From assembly GCF_003112455.1 (NCBI RefSeq), contig NZ_BDQX01000116.1, positions 8,301 through 60,940 on the forward strand: a DNA stretch of 52,640 nucleotides. Direction: 5' to 3'. Source of the stretch: Paenibacillus agaridevorans (lineage in GTDB: Bacteria; Bacillota; Bacilli; Paenibacillales; Paenibacillaceae). Positions 24,568 through 33,724 of the stretch are shown one piece after another. The notes beneath the pieces are model-generated. The model saw only the letters and a list, made by a program, of their open reading frames with translations. It ran no database searches and was not told the origin of the DNA. A program made the position numbers and the translations under genes. The stretch's first letter is position 1, and every line of letters begins with the position of its first letter.

Positions 24568-25080
24568 ATGATGTCTGAAAGCAACGAAAAGGTTCAGCTT
24601 CCAGCCAAACCGTCCAAAGACTCCAGAACGTTGATGACACAGCTCATCTTCCCCCTGGATACTAATCATCATGATACAATGTTCGGCGGCAAGCTTATGG
24701 AATACATGGACAAAGTTGCGGCCATATCCGCCATGAGGCACGCTCGCATGCGGGTTGTGACTGCGTCGACAGACAGCCTTGATTTTCTCGCTCCTATCCA
24801 TGTAGGCGAGGTTATTGAAGTGGAAGCATTCGTGACGTGGACCAGACGCAGCTCCATGGAAATTTATGTGTCCGTGAACTCCGAAAATTTGTACACAGGC
24901 TCACGTAAAACGACTGTTACTGCTTTCTTTACCTTTGTGGCACTGGATGAGAACGGCAAGCCTGCCGAGATATCCAAAGTGTTCCCCGAGTCGGAATTGG
25001 AACGTCAGCTTCATGCCAGCGCTCCGGCGAGACATGAGCTTCGGAAGGCTCGCAAGAGCGACAGAACGTCAAAGGCGTGA
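24568..25080 (+). CDS. ykhA: Acyl-CoA thioesterase (hotdog fold, YkhA type)
   Basis: Single-hotdog acyl-CoA thioesterase, 170 residues. Family motif LDTNHHDTMFGGKLMEYMDKVAAISAMRHA contains the catalytic Asn/Asp-HG region; SLDFLAPIHVGEVIEVEAFV is the second conserved strand pair. It hydrolyses acyl-CoA, likely medium or long chain, in the cytoplasm. ATG 24568 is preferred, with AAGGAG 9 bases upstream; an upstream in-frame ATG overlaps the pdh terminator and is rejected. The C-terminal tail is basic and variable. Confidence 0.93.
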   Translation: MMSESNEKVQLPAKPSKDSRTLMTQLIFPLDTNHHDTMFGGKLMEYMDKVAAISAMRHARMRVVTASTDSLDFLAPIHVGEVIEVEAFVTWTRRSSMEIYVSVNSENLYTGSRKTTVTAFFTFVALDENGKPAEISKVFPESELERQLHASAPARHELRKARKSDRTSKA

Positions 25081-25086
25081 TATAAT
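25078..25086 (+). promoter_or_regulatory. Extended -10 promoter of thyA-dfrA overlapping the ykhA stop
   Basis: TGATATAAT: the TGA stop of ykhA forms the TGn extension of a perfect TATAAT. The -35 region is weak, as expected for extended -10 promoters. Predicted start near 25093, 25 nt before thyA. Confidence 0.55.
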
Positions 25087-25118
25087 ACTGGGATAAATAA
25101 GCAAGGAGCGATAGGGTT

Positions 25119-26072
25119 ATGAGCAGCGAAAACCAATATTTGCAGTTGCTGCGAGACGTGCTCAAAAATGGCGTCCGCAAGGAAGACCGAACGGGTACGG
25201 GCACGATTTCGACGTTCGGCTATCAGATGAGATTCCCGCTGTCGGAAGGTTTTCCATTATTAACAACAAAACGCGTATCCTTTAAAATGATTGCGAGCGA
25301 GCTGTTCTGGTTCATGCGAGGCGATACAAACATCCGATATTTGTTGCAAAACAACAACAATATATGGAATGAATGGGCGTTTAAGCGATGGGTGGAAAGC
25401 AGCGAATATTCGGGTCCAGATATGACCGACTTCGGCCTGCGCTCCCAACGGGATGAAACGTTCGCGGAGGCGTACAAGCTGGAGATGGCTGCCTTCAAGT
25501 CCAAAATTCTGGAAGACGAGTCGTTTGCCGAGCGTTATGGCGAGCTAGGGGATGTCTACGGGAAACAATGGCGGGCATGGAAGACCGCGCGGGGGGAGAC
25601 GATCGATCAGCTTGGCGATGTCATCCGCACGATCAAGAGCAATCCGGATTCGCGCAGATTAATCGTATCGGCCTGGAATCCGGAGGATGTGCCGACCATG
25701 GCTTTGCCGCCGTGCCACACGATGTTCCAATTCTACGTGGCGGAAGGCAAGCTGTCCTGTCAGCTGTATCAGCGCAGCGGCGACATCTTCTTGGGCATCC
25801 CGTTTAATATAGCAAGCTACGCACTCCTGACGCATCTAGTGGCGCACGAATGCGGCTTGGAAGTCGGTGACTTTGTCCATACGCTGGGAGACGCGCATAT
25901 TTATAGCAATCATTTGGAGCAAATCGAAGCTCAGTTGAGCCGCGAGCCAAAAGCGTTGCCGATCTTGCGCATAAATCCGGACAAGTGTTCTGTATTCCAG
26001 TTCGAGCTTTCGGACTTGTTATTGGAAGGTTATGATCCGCATCCGGCGATCAAAGCGCCGGTAGCAGTCTGA
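25119..26072 (+). CDS. thyA: Thymidylate synthase (ThyA)
   Basis: Makes dTMP from dUMP with 5,10-methylene-tetrahydrofolate, yielding dihydrofolate for the next gene product. 317 residues, the long form with the insertion known from Lactobacillus. The nucleophile Cys lies in [34 protein letters not shown] and [12 protein letters not shown] are the dUMP- and folate-site signatures. The N-terminal [16 protein letters not shown] is the phosphate-binding loop. It is immediately followed by dfrA, the usual arrangement. Confidence 0.97.
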   Translation: MSSENQYLQLLRDVLKNGVRKEDRTGTGTISTFGYQMRFPLSEGFPLLTTKRVSFKMIASELFWFMRGDTNIRYLLQNNNNIWNEWAFKRWVESSEYSGPDMTDFGLRSQRDETFAEAYKLEMAAFKSKILEDESFAERYGELGDVYGKQWRAWKTARGETIDQLGDVIRTIKSNPDSRRLIVSAWNPEDVPTMALPPCHTMFQFYVAEGKLSCQLYQRSGDIFLGIPFNIASYALLTHLVAHECGLEVGDFVHTLGDAHIYSNHLEQIEAQLSREPKALPILRINPDKCSVFQFELSDLLLEGYDPHPAIKAPVAV

Positions 26073-26096
26073 TGCCCCGGAAGAGAGGTTAGAACA

Positions 26097-26588
26097 TTGA
26101 CCATAACATTAATCGCGGCGATGGACCGCAATCGTACAATAGGCAAGGGCAATGCCATGCCATGGAAGCTTCCTGCGGAGATGGCTTTTTTCAAAGCGAA
26201 CACTTTGGGAAAGACCGTATTGATGGGACGCAAAACATTCGAATCGCTAGGCGGCAAGCCGCTTCCCAATCGACGCAATATTGTATTGACCCGTCAGACA
26301 GACCTCGAGCTTCCGGGCAGCGAGATTGTTCATTCCGTTGAAGAAGCGCTTCGATTGATCCCGGAGGACGAAGAGCTGATGATTATCGGAGGCTCCGACA
26401 TTTACGCGCAGTTCCTTCCTTACGCAAACAAAATATTGCTGACGGAAGTTGAGACAGAGATCATAGGTGGAGACGCAGCTTTCCCCGAATTCAATCCAAA
26501 GGAATGGCGGCGTATCGTCGGCGATCGCAAGGAGCCGGATGAACGCAATGCCTACGCCTTCACTTTCGTAACCCATGAGCGACTATAG
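26097..26588 (+). CDS. dfrA: Dihydrofolate reductase
   Basis: 163-residue DHFR, TTG start preceded by GAGAGG. Regenerates tetrahydrofolate from the dihydrofolate produced by ThyA. Motifs: LIAAMDRNRTIGKGNAMPW (Met20 loop and substrate site), TVLMGRKTFESLGGKPLPNR and MIIGGSDIYAQFLPYA (NADPH site). The active-site acid is Glu in LPAEMAFFK. No resistance-type substitutions can be judged by eye. The region 26589-26826 before gltD holds no gene that I can support and no convincing promoter. Confidence 0.95.
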   Translation: MTITLIAAMDRNRTIGKGNAMPWKLPAEMAFFKANTLGKTVLMGRKTFESLGGKPLPNRRNIVLTRQTDLELPGSEIVHSVEEALRLIPEDEELMIIGGSDIYAQFLPYANKILLTEVETEIIGGDAAFPEFNPKEWRRIVGDRKEPDERNAYAFTFVTHERL

Positions 26589-26826
26589 ATGAATTTGACT
26601 GCTTCCTGCGGTGTAGACATGATTTGACGAACGATTTGTCAATAAGTGCAAATGATTGTACGGATAATCCATTAACCATCCCGTCACCGGAATGCTAGGA
26701 TATTATATTATAGTTACCGAAATTTACAACGGGTTGAAACGGTTGAAAAATGAATGGATTCCCGATATATTTTTAGAGAGAGCAGGAGATGCAGCAAACG
26801 GGAATACGGATGGAGGAATAGCGATC

Positions 26827-28314
26827 ATGTCTACACCAACGGGATTTATGGAATATCAGCGCGAACTGCCAGCCGATCGCGACCCGATTGAGCGCATTAA
26901 AGATTGGAACGAGTTCCACAAGCATCTGTCAGACGAGCAGCTTCGCACGCAAGGCGCGCGCTGCATGGACTGCGGCACTCCTTACTGCCATACGGGCATA
27001 GAGCTGGCTGGATCCGTCTCCGGCTGTCCGGTCAACAATCTCATACCAGAATGGAATAACTTGATCTATAGAGGGTTATGGCGCGAAGCGCTGGAACGCC
27101 TGCACAAAACAAATAATTTCCCGGAATTTACCGGCCGCGTTTGTCCTGCTCCATGCGAAGGTTCTTGCACGGTAGGCCTGATCGGCGATGCCGTTACAAT
27201 CAAGACGATCGAGCAAGCGATCATCGATCGTGGTTTCGAAGAAGGTTGGGTTGTTCCGCAACCGCCTAAAATGCGTACAGGCAAACGAGTTGCCGTCGTG
27301 GGATCCGGCCCTGCCGGGATGGCTGCGGCGGCACAGCTCAACAAAGCCGGGCATACAGTAACGGTGTACGAGCGCGCTGACCGTATCGGCGGCTTGCTCA
27401 CTTACGGCATCCCGACAATGAAGCTGGAAAAACATGTCGTACAACGACGTGTTGATCTGATGATCGAAGAAGGCATCGAGTTCGTGACGAATACCGAGAT
27501 CGGCAAGGATATTGCAGCAAGTGAGCTTCTTGCGCAGTTCGACGCTGTCGTTCTATGCGGAGGCGCTACGAAGGCGCGCGACGTAGAGATCGAAGGCCGC
27601 GATCTAAACGGCGTTCATATGGCGATGGATTACTTGAACGGTACGATCAAAAGCTATCTGGATTCCAATCTGGAGGATGGCAAATACCTCTCCGCCAAGG
27701 ACAAAAACGTGATCGTTATCGGCGGCGGCGATACAGGAACAGACTGTGTCGCAACGGCATTGCGCCATGGCTGCAAGTCGATTACGCAATTTGGCACGGT
27801 CGGCAAGGCGCCGCTTACGCGCGATCCGATCAAAAATCCTTGGCCGCAATTCCCGAATGTGTATACGCTGGATTACGCACAAGAAGAAGCCAAAGCGTTG
27901 TACGGCGATGATCCCCGTGCTTTCTCCGTCCTTACGAAGAAGTTCGTAGGCGACGAAAACGGCAATCTAAAGGAACTGCACACCGTTCAAATCGAACGTA
28001 CGGTCGATGAGACGGGGCGCAGAATCTACAAGGACATCCCGGGTACGGAAAAAGTATGGCCGGCAGATCTGGTTTTCATCGCGGTAGGCTTCGAAGGACC
28101 GGAGTCGACGCTGATCGACCAGCTCGGTCTAGAGCAAGATCGCCGTTCCAACGTCAAAGCGAAATACGGCGAATACAGCACCAACGTTGATAAAGTATTC
28201 GCTGCAGGCGATATGCGCCGCGGACAAAGCCTTGTCGTATGGGCGATTAACGAAGGTCGCGAGGTAGCTCGCGAAGTTGATAAATATTTGATGGGTTCCT
28301 CAATGCTGCCTTAA
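26827..28314 (+). CDS. gltD: Glutamate synthase small (beta) subunit
   Basis: NADPH-linked flavoprotein subunit, 495 residues. The N-terminal cysteine region [13 protein letters not shown]...SGCPVNN and CPAPCEGSC binds the iron-sulfur clusters. FAD site [27 protein letters not shown] site [22 protein letters not shown]-terminal FAD motif [28 protein letters not shown] 26827 is preceded by a GGAGG at 11 bases; upstream in-frame codons are not conserved. The large subunit is not adjacent in this window, so it must be encoded elsewhere, or this paralogue feeds electrons to another partner. Confidence 0.93.
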   Translation: MSTPTGFMEYQRELPADRDPIERIKDWNEFHKHLSDEQLRTQGARCMDCGTPYCHTGIELAGSVSGCPVNNLIPEWNNLIYRGLWREALERLHKTNNFPEFTGRVCPAPCEGSCTVGLIGDAVTIKTIEQAIIDRGFEEGWVVPQPPKMRTGKRVAVVGSGPAGMAAAAQLNKAGHTVTVYERADRIGGLLTYGIPTMKLEKHVVQRRVDLMIEEGIEFVTNTEIGKDIAASELLAQFDAVVLCGGATKARDVEIEGRDLNGVHMAMDYLNGTIKSYLDSNLEDGKYLSAKDKNVIVIGGGDTGTDCVATALRHGCKSITQFGTVGKAPLTRDPIKNPWPQFPNVYTLDYAQEEAKALYGDDPRAFSVLTKKFVGDENGNLKELHTVQIERTVDETGRRIYKDIPGTEKVWPADLVFIAVGFEGPESTLIDQLGLEQDRRSNVKAKYGEYSTNVDKVFAAGDMRRGQSLVVWAINEGREVAREVDKYLMGSSMLP

Positions 28315-28363
28315 CGCAGCCGAGGAACGTCTTCCATAGGACATGGAAGAGTCAAGAGAAGGT

Positions 28364-28386
28364 AAAAGCGCCCTCGGGCGCTTTTT
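28364..28386 (+). terminator. gltD terminator
   Basis: AAAAGCGCC/GGCGCTTTT hairpin with TTTTTC after it. A second hairpin CTTCCAT/ATGGAAG lies 15 bases upstream. Confidence 0.85.
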
Positions 28387-28429
28387 CTTGCTTTTATGGT
28401 ATTATCGTATAGAAAGCGAGGAATGAACG

Positions 28430-28747
28430 ATGATCAAATATGGATTGGATACGGTCGCCGAGCTCAAATTCAGCTCCTTCGAATTCCGTATCGAGCGCAG
28501 GGATGAACAATGGGTCGATATTTACTTGCAGCCTGGGCTGGAGGAAGAGACATCGGTCCCAAGCGATATGATCGCCTTTACGATATGGGTCATCTGCACG
28601 CATGACGGGACCGTCGTACAAATGCTGCCGCAAGATGAGGATTGCGACTGCGAATACGGCTTCACAGTGGGGGAGAAGGAGCAAATTGCTGCTTTTATTG
28701 CCAGCGAAGCGGTTCAAAGCGAAATCGCCAATCTAACTTCGCCGTAA
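28430..28747 (+). CDS. Hypothetical protein, 105 residues
   Basis: No family recognised. Acidic soluble protein with a hydrophobic core strand (DMIAFTIWVICTHDGTVVQML) and a CDCEYGF motif. AAGCGAGGAATG precedes the ATG, supporting translation. It lies between the gltD terminator and the membrane lysozyme-like gene, same strand, separated from the latter by 54 bp. Function unknown. Confidence 0.7.
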   Translation: MIKYGLDTVAELKFSSFEFRIERRDEQWVDIYLQPGLEEETSVPSDMIAFTIWVICTHDGTVVQMLPQDEDCDCEYGFTVGEKEQIAAFIASEAVQSEIANLTSP

Positions 28748-28801
28748 GCAGGGAAGTTATGGTAGAATCGGTGTAAGAGATTCGTAGGAGGGGAACTGCG
28801 G

Positions 28802-29839
28802 ATGACAGCCGATCAAGCTTATGTGCTTACACCTCGGGACGTACGCCAGATACGAAATTACGTATTGAACAAATACGCCGGGATGCCAAGCCGCAAGCGC
28901 GCTGAGATCGTTGCCGATGCGGTATCGCGAATCATTTACAGACAGCTTCCCGATTTCGACGGGGCTGTTAAACATGCATTAACAAGCCAACTGATCCGTA
29001 CGATCGTATTAGAGGAGAATCGATCTGTCTGCAGCGATGATATTTTCCAACTATGTATAGAGCTTGATCACAATGATGAAGCGATACGCCGGCCTCTTGA
29101 TCGGTGGGTCAGGGAGCAGGAGCGCAAGCTGCAATCAACTGCAGAATTAAGTACTGCGGAGATCGGAATAAGGGATTGGTCAAGCGAGTCTCCGATTAAC
29201 GCGGCTGCAATGCCAGACAGTCATAACAAACGCATGCGTCGGCGAGTGCTAACGTATGGCCTTCTATGTCTGCTAATCGTTGCATCTATTACCTTATATA
29301 CGTGGCAGTCAGCAACCCCCATCCTGCAAGGAGGGCGTCCTTCCGTCGTTGTACCAGTGCCTGATCAGCAGCTTGTCGAGGCTCCACCGGCCGCTCTTAA
29401 CGAATTGCCTGCCGGATTGCGGTATGCTGAAGTCGATCGGGAACGGTTAATGGCTTATTTAAGTGAACGGAATTCGTTATTGGCGGAAAAGCATTATTTG
29501 GATGCGATTCTAAACACCGCGGAGCAATTCGACATTCATCCTGCATTGCTGTTCGCGATTACGGGGCAAGAGCAGGGGTTCGTGCCTGTCACTCACAAGA
29601 AGGCCAAACAAATTGCGAATAATCCATTTAACGTCTTCCACAGCTGGGAAGAGTTTAATACGAATATCGAACAATCATCGGCTATAGCCGCTAGGACGAT
29701 TAATCGTCTCAGCAAGGACAGGCCGTCGGATGTGGATCCTATTGTCTGGATTAACAGAGAATACGCGGAGGATCCAAACTGGTCGAAAGGCGTCAGCTTG
29801 ATCATGCGTGACATTGTAATGTCATTGGATGGATCCTAG
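28802..29839 (+). CDS. Membrane-anchored lysozyme/glucosaminidase-like protein with novel cytoplasmic N-terminus
   Basis: 345 residues. The first about 145 residues are soluble, predicted cytoplasmic and helical, rich in charged residues. A single membrane segment follows at about 149-168 (LTYGLLCLLIVASITLYTW). The outside part ends in a lysozyme-like fold: LLFAITGQEQGFVP has a Glu in the place of the catalytic acid, followed by NPFNVFHSW and YAEDPNWSKGVSLIMRDI, which resemble glucosaminidase/Slt-type hydrolases. A strong ribosome site (GGAGGGG) precedes ATG 28802. A peptidoglycan hydrolase role is inferred; the N-terminal domain is not recognised. Confidence 0.7.
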   Translation: MTADQAYVLTPRDVRQIRNYVLNKYAGMPSRKRAEIVADAVSRIIYRQLPDFDGAVKHALTSQLIRTIVLEENRSVCSDDIFQLCIELDHNDEAIRRPLDRWVREQERKLQSTAELSTAEIGIRDWSSESPINAAAMPDSHNKRMRRRVLTYGLLCLLIVASITLYTWQSATPILQGGRPSVVVPVPDQQLVEAPPAALNELPAGLRYAEVDRERLMAYLSERNSLLAEKHYLDAILNTAEQFDIHPALLFAITGQEQGFVPVTHKKAKQIANNPFNVFHSWEEFNTNIEQSSAIAARTINRLSKDRPSDVDPIVWINREYAEDPNWSKGVSLIMRDIVMSLDGS

Positions 29840-29874
29840 CAGCCTGGAATGAAGCAAGAGAGGGAGCGGAGCTC

Positions 29875-32199
29875 ATGATGAAGACGCTGGTCATTGCAGA
29901 AAAGCCGGATATGGGACGCAACATCGCTTCCGCTATTGAACCGAAGGCGAAAAATCATCGAACTTATATCGAAGGCGAACAGTATATCATTACATGGGCG
30001 ATCGGTCATTTAATCGGACTCGCTGAGCCCGACGCTTATGATGAGAAATATAAGAAGTGGAATATTCAGCATTTACCCATTATTCCTGATCAATTCAAGC
30101 TAGTGCCCAATCGCAAAACGATCGACCAGCTTAAAGTCATCGGGGAGCTGGCCAAGCGATGCGGCTCGCTTGTAAATGGCTGCGATGCCGGGCGGGAAGG
30201 GCAATACATCTTCTCGCTTATTCAACGTCACTTGAAGCTGAAGCAGCCCGTTAAGCGGCTCTGGATCTCCGATTTGACGCCGGAGACGATTCGCAAAGGA
30301 TTCGCGGAGCTAAAGGAAGGCAGCGAGTATGACAATCTGACCAAGGCTGCCACCGCGCGCAGCGAAGCGGACTGGCTGATCGGCATGAACGGCTCGCGCG
30401 CGTTTACGACGAAGCATAATGTCCTGCTTTCCGTAGGGCGCGTGCAGACTCCCGTGCTGGCCCTAATTTACGATCGGCAGAAAACGATCGAGGCGTTTAC
30501 GTCCCTGAAATATTTTGAGGTGGAGGCGACCTTCATCCAGGACGATACGACGTATCGGGGGATGTGGCAAGGCGAACGGATGACGGAGAAGGAAAAAGCA
30601 GAAGCGATTGCGGCCAAGGTAAAGGGCAAATCGGGGAGGATTACCACCTACGAGATCAAGGATGTCAAGGAATACCCGTTCAAGCTGTATGACCTGACCT
30701 TGCTGCAGAGGGAAGCGAACGGCAAGTACGGCTTCTCGGCCAAAAAGACGTTAGACACCGCCCAATCCTTGTACGAGAAACACAAGGTCATTTCTTATCC
30801 GAGAACCAACTCTAACTACGTGACGGAACAGAACATCCCTGAGATGCATAAAACCTTGCAATCGTTAAAAGGGACGACCTATAACGAATGGGCCGAAGGC
30901 GCGAACCGTTCCCTGGTCCATAAGGGGAATAAGTTCGTATGCAATCCCGCCAAGGTCGAGGATCATCATGCGATTTTGCCTACCAATCGCAAAGCCGGAG
31001 GATTGTCCCCCGATGAACAGAAGTTGTACGATCTGATCGTCCGAAGATTCTTGTCCCACTTCTATCCGGCAGCGGAATATAAAACGCATACCGTTGTGAC
31101 GGAGGTAGAGGGAGAAAACTTCAAAACGAACGTAAAGGAATTGCTCAGTTTGGGCTGGAAGGCGATTTATGCGGACCAGAGCAAAGGCAATGAGAAAAGC
31201 ACGAAGAAGGGCAAAGAAGAGGATGCCGTGCAAGAAGACGAAGTGAACGAGCCCTTTAATCTTGACCGCGATCGTCCCGTGTTGTGCCGGAATGCGGCGA
31301 TGAAGGAGAAGGACACTCAGCCTCCCAAAGCTTATACGGAAGGCACGCTGCTTAAAGCGATGGAAAGCGCAGGCAAGCAGATCGAGGATGAGGAAGTTCG
31401 AGATGCCATGAAGGATTCCGGGCTCGGAACGCCTGCGACGCGCGCGGCCACGATAGAACGGCTTAAAAATGTGGGTTACATCGAGATGCAAGGCAAAAGG
31501 ATTTTGGTCACGCAGAAGGGTAGGACGGCCATCGAGCTCATCCGTGCGGCTGGCGTAGAGCTGCTTACTTCACCCGAAATGACGGGGATGTGGGAGAAAC
31601 GACTGACTGAAATTGCGCGCGGAGGGGCATCCAATCTGCAGTTCATGGACAACGTGAAGAAGTTCGCCACTATGATTGTGGAGAAGGTCAGACTGCAGTC
31701 GCGTGCGGATGTAGCGGCATTTGGGTCTGAGCAGTCGGCGGAGCGCGGCAGAGGAAAAGGGGCGGCTCGTGGACCACGCTCATCTACAAGAGGGAGAACT
31801 GGAGCCGCAGGGAGAAGCGAGACCGGCGTAGCCGCCAGTGGAGCTGTAAAAGCAGCGAGTCGAACAGCAGTAAAAACAGCGTCAAAAACAACGAGTAAAT
31901 CTTCGGAGCAGGTCCAGGACGGAGAGCCCCGGACTATAGCGGCGTGTCCGAGACCGGGCTGCGGCGGTCGCCTCTTTATGGGACGCAAAGGCTATGGCTG
32001 CTCCAATTATCGCAGCGGCTGCAAGTTCGTCATCTGGAAGGAAAGCTTCGGCCGAAACTTGACGGAGGCGCAGGTCAAGGCGCTTGCGGAGAAAGGCAAG
32101 ACAGCCAAGCTGAAGCTGGTCCTGGATGACGGCAGCAGCATCGAAGGCCGCATTGTCGTTCGAAACGCCGCAAACGGCGAGTTGGCTGTTGAGAATTAG
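29875..32199 (+). CDS. topB: DNA topoisomerase III
   Basis: Type IA topoisomerase, 774 residues. N-terminal Toprim domain (LVIAEKPDMGRNIASAI and NGCDAGREGQYIFSL with the Asp pair), active-site Tyr in VISYPRTNSNYV, and a body ending ERLKNVGYIEM. About 65 residues rich in Ala, Lys, Arg, Ser and Thr (roughly 620-690) form a flexible basic linker. A C-terminal zinc ribbon follows (CPRPGCGGRLFMGRKGYGCS...GC). ATG 29875 or the next ATG (29878) may start it; GGGAGCGGAG precedes both. It is somewhat longer than B. subtilis TopB because of the linker and finger. Confidence 0.94.
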   Translation: MMKTLVIAEKPDMGRNIASAIEPKAKNHRTYIEGEQYIITWAIGHLIGLAEPDAYDEKYKKWNIQHLPIIPDQFKLVPNRKTIDQLKVIGELAKRCGSLVNGCDAGREGQYIFSLIQRHLKLKQPVKRLWISDLTPETIRKGFAELKEGSEYDNLTKAATARSEADWLIGMNGSRAFTTKHNVLLSVGRVQTPVLALIYDRQKTIEAFTSLKYFEVEATFIQDDTTYRGMWQGERMTEKEKAEAIAAKVKGKSGRITTYEIKDVKEYPFKLYDLTLLQREANGKYGFSAKKTLDTAQSLYEKHKVISYPRTNSNYVTEQNIPEMHKTLQSLKGTTYNEWAEGANRSLVHKGNKFVCNPAKVEDHHAILPTNRKAGGLSPDEQKLYDLIVRRFLSHFYPAAEYKTHTVVTEVEGENFKTNVKELLSLGWKAIYADQSKGNEKSTKKGKEEDAVQEDEVNEPFNLDRDRPVLCRNAAMKEKDTQPPKAYTEGTLLKAMESAGKQIEDEEVRDAMKDSGLGTPATRAATIERLKNVGYIEMQGKRILVTQKGRTAIELIRAAGVELLTSPEMTGMWEKRLTEIARGGASNLQFMDNVKKFATMIVEKVRLQSRADVAAFGSEQSAERGRGKGAARGPRSSTRGRTGAAGRSETGVAASGAVKAASRTAVKTASKTTSKSSEQVQDGEPRTIAACPRPGCGGRLFMGRKGYGCSNYRSGCKFVIWKESFGRNLTEAQVKALAEKGKTAKLKLVLDDGSSIEGRIVVRNAANGELAVEN

Positions 32200-32217
32200 T
32201 TTGTGTACCTTTATTTA

Positions 32218-32952
32218 TTATTTGCCAATAAAGCGGTGAATCGCCGGAGGAACATCTTGCAGATGATCCAGCGTCAGGAACGCGCCTTTAGGCTGCACGT
32301 TAATGCCAATGACGTTGTACTGCCATTCCTCCAATGTCCGCATATGAATGGCGTGGATGCCGGCTGTTAACGCCGGTACGACGTCCGTACGGATGGAGTT
32401 GCCGATCATCCAGGTGTGTTTCCGATCGAAATCGCTGTTCTTCAGGATTTGCTCCAAGGCATCGTTGTTTTTCAGTTGGCGAATGTAGATGCGCGAGCCG
32501 AAGTAACGCTCCAGATTCATCTGCTCGATCTTGCGGCGTTGGATAAGCAGCTCTCCGCCTGTATAGAGATGAAGCTCATGTCCCGCCTCGGCCAGCGCGT
32601 CAAGCGTCTGCTCCATATGGGGATAAGGCTCTGTCTGATGTTCGTAGACGCCAAGACCCAGCTTCCACAGGAAATCGACTTCCACGGCTGAGCGCTTGCG
32701 TCCGGTCAGATCGCTGTAATACGCGTAGGTATCAATAAAGGATTGTGGGAAATGTTCGCTCTTGAAGCCGCTGTTCCCAATAAGAGCAACATCGATTTCG
32801 TGCTGCATCTCCCTTACGGAGTCAGCCGTTACGACCTCGTACCCTTGAAACCAGGTGGTCATGGAGTCAACGAATTGGTCCACTACGAAGAAAAAGTATT
32901 TGTTGCAATAGATAAGCGTGTCGTCGAGATCGAACAGGATCTGTTGTTTCAT
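32218..32952 (-). CDS. HAD-superfamily hydrolase
   Basis: 244-residue cytoplasmic HAD protein. Motif I ILFDLDDTLIYCNKYFF gives nucleophile and acid/base Asp; motif II is in LHLYTGGE; motif III Lys in the RKIEQMNL region; motif IV in TWMIGNSIRTDVVPALTAG, here with Asn in place of the first Asp (GNSIRTD). The Asp of RTD can still bind metal. AAAGGAG lies 10 bases upstream of the chosen ATG. A start seven codons further upstream would overlap that site. Substrate unknown. Confidence 0.85.
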   Translation of the reverse strand: MKQQILFDLDDTLIYCNKYFFFVVDQFVDSMTTWFQGYEVVTADSVREMQHEIDVALIGNSGFKSEHFPQSFIDTYAYYSDLTGRKRSAVEVDFLWKLGLGVYEHQTEPYPHMEQTLDALAEAGHELHLYTGGELLIQRRKIEQMNLERYFGSRIYIRQLKNNDALEQILKNSDFDRKHTWMIGNSIRTDVVPALTAGIHAIHMRTLEEWQYNVIGINVQPKGAFLTLDHLQDVPPAIHRFIGK

Positions 32953-33081
32953 ATGTGCAGTCTCCTTTGGCAAGGGTATAGCTGTGTATGATCAATCTAC
33001 CGTAAAGCCATTGCAGAGTCAATCCAGAGGAGCTACATAGATTGGTCCTCACCTTCGCATAATGGTAGTGGAGGTGAGGAC

Positions 33082-33219
33082 ATGCCGCATAACAAAAGCA
33101 ACAAAAAGGACAACCTTTACAACGAATCCAGCATCAACGAACCGGAAGTGACGGTCAAAGCGGAGAAGGGGGCTAAACGCCCGCCAAGCTTAAATGGCAT
33201 TAACAAGCAGCAGAGTTAG
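33082..33219 (+). CDS. Small hydrophilic protein, 45 residues
   Basis: Translates from ATG 33082 to TAG 33217-33219 with an excellent ribosome site GGAGGTGA 6 bases upstream. Very hydrophilic (Asn, Lys, Ser, Glu), starts MPHNKSNKKDN and ends SLNGINKQQS. It resembles in composition, but not clearly in sequence, minor spore proteins of Bacillales. No family recognised. Too short to be caught by size-limited gene finders. Confidence 0.6.
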   Translation: MPHNKSNKKDNLYNESSINEPEVTVKAEKGAKRPPSLNGINKQQS

Positions 33220-33282
33220 CCAAGGGAAGCCGTTCCCATAACGGGAATCGCCTGATCGCTATGTTGCTTAAGCGCTACAACA

Positions 33283-33321
33283 AAGGGGCTGTCAAAGTCG
33301 CATTGACTTGAACAGCCCCTT
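33283..33321. terminator. Terminator between the 45-residue and 74-residue genes
   Basis: AAGGGGCTGT (33283-33292) pairs with ACAGCCCCTT (33312-33321), with an inner GTC/GAC stem. The leftward side reads CCCCTTTGTTG, so it mainly ends the leftward 74-residue gene. Confidence 0.7.
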
Positions 33322-33348
33322 ATTCCTATATAATAAATCAAGTCGGAA

Positions 33349-33573
33349 TTAAGCGTATTTCAATTGCGAAGCAGCCACGACATTTTTAATGAATGCGATG
33401 CGCTTGCGTACGTAGAAGTCACGGCTATCTCCCCTTAAATCCTTGGGGCGTATCACCTCCTCCGTGTTGTTATCGATGATAACAAGTTTCCCGTCATTGT
33501 AAAACTTGAAAGTCAAATCTCGGTGTGGACGTGCTTTCTCGACATAGCGGAAATTCTCACAGTTGGTCTTCAT
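33349..33573 (-). CDS. Small soluble protein with LexA-type promoter, 74 residues
   Basis: No family recognised. Compact mixed-charge protein (LTFKFYNDGKLVIIDNNTEE suggests a beta-hairpin; the C-terminus is helical and basic, FYVRKRIAFIKNVV). No membrane segment or signal peptide, so it is not a YneA-like division inhibitor. AAGGAGG lies 10 bases upstream of the ATG. Its promoter overlaps two LexA-type boxes, so SOS induction is predicted. Role in the DNA damage response is unknown. Confidence 0.75.
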   Translation of the reverse strand: MKTNCENFRYVEKARPHRDLTFKFYNDGKLVIIDNNTEEVIRPKDLRGDSRDFYVRKRIAFIKNVVAASQLKYA

Positions 33574-33610
33574 GGTGATCTAGCCTCCTTATAGGGTTTA
33601 TGAAGTTTTA

Positions 33611-33622
33611 GAACGTTTGTTC
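33611..33622. promoter_or_regulatory. LexA (SOS) box 1
   Basis: GAACGTTTGTTC, a perfect GAAC-N4-GTTC dyad, the core of the Bacillus LexA/DinR site. It covers the predicted transcription start (near 33624) of the leftward small gene. Confidence 0.7.
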
Positions 33623-33630
33623 CTATTTTT

Positions 33631-33659
33631 ATTATACCAAACATTTGTTCGGGTGGAAA
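33631..33659 (-). promoter_or_regulatory. Promoter of the 74-residue gene
   Basis: On the minus strand TTTCCA (33659-33654), 17-bp spacer, TATAAT (33636-33631). LexA box 2 fills the spacer. Confidence 0.6.
33638..33651. promoter_or_regulatory. LexA (SOS) box 2
   Basis: CAAACATTTGTTCG matches CGAAC-N4-GTTCG with one mismatch. It sits between the -35 and -10 elements, so repressor binding would block RNA polymerase. It could also affect the divergent ABC gene. Confidence 0.65.
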
Positions 33660-33724
33660 GTGTTTTTTATTTCACGTAAACTAGATTTATAGAAGCTTTT
33701 GCAGCGACAGAAAGGGAGCGGAAG

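Noticed and set aside
26589-26826. TnrA/GltC-type site upstream of gltD
   Set aside because: No match good enough to a known TnrA or GltC pattern.
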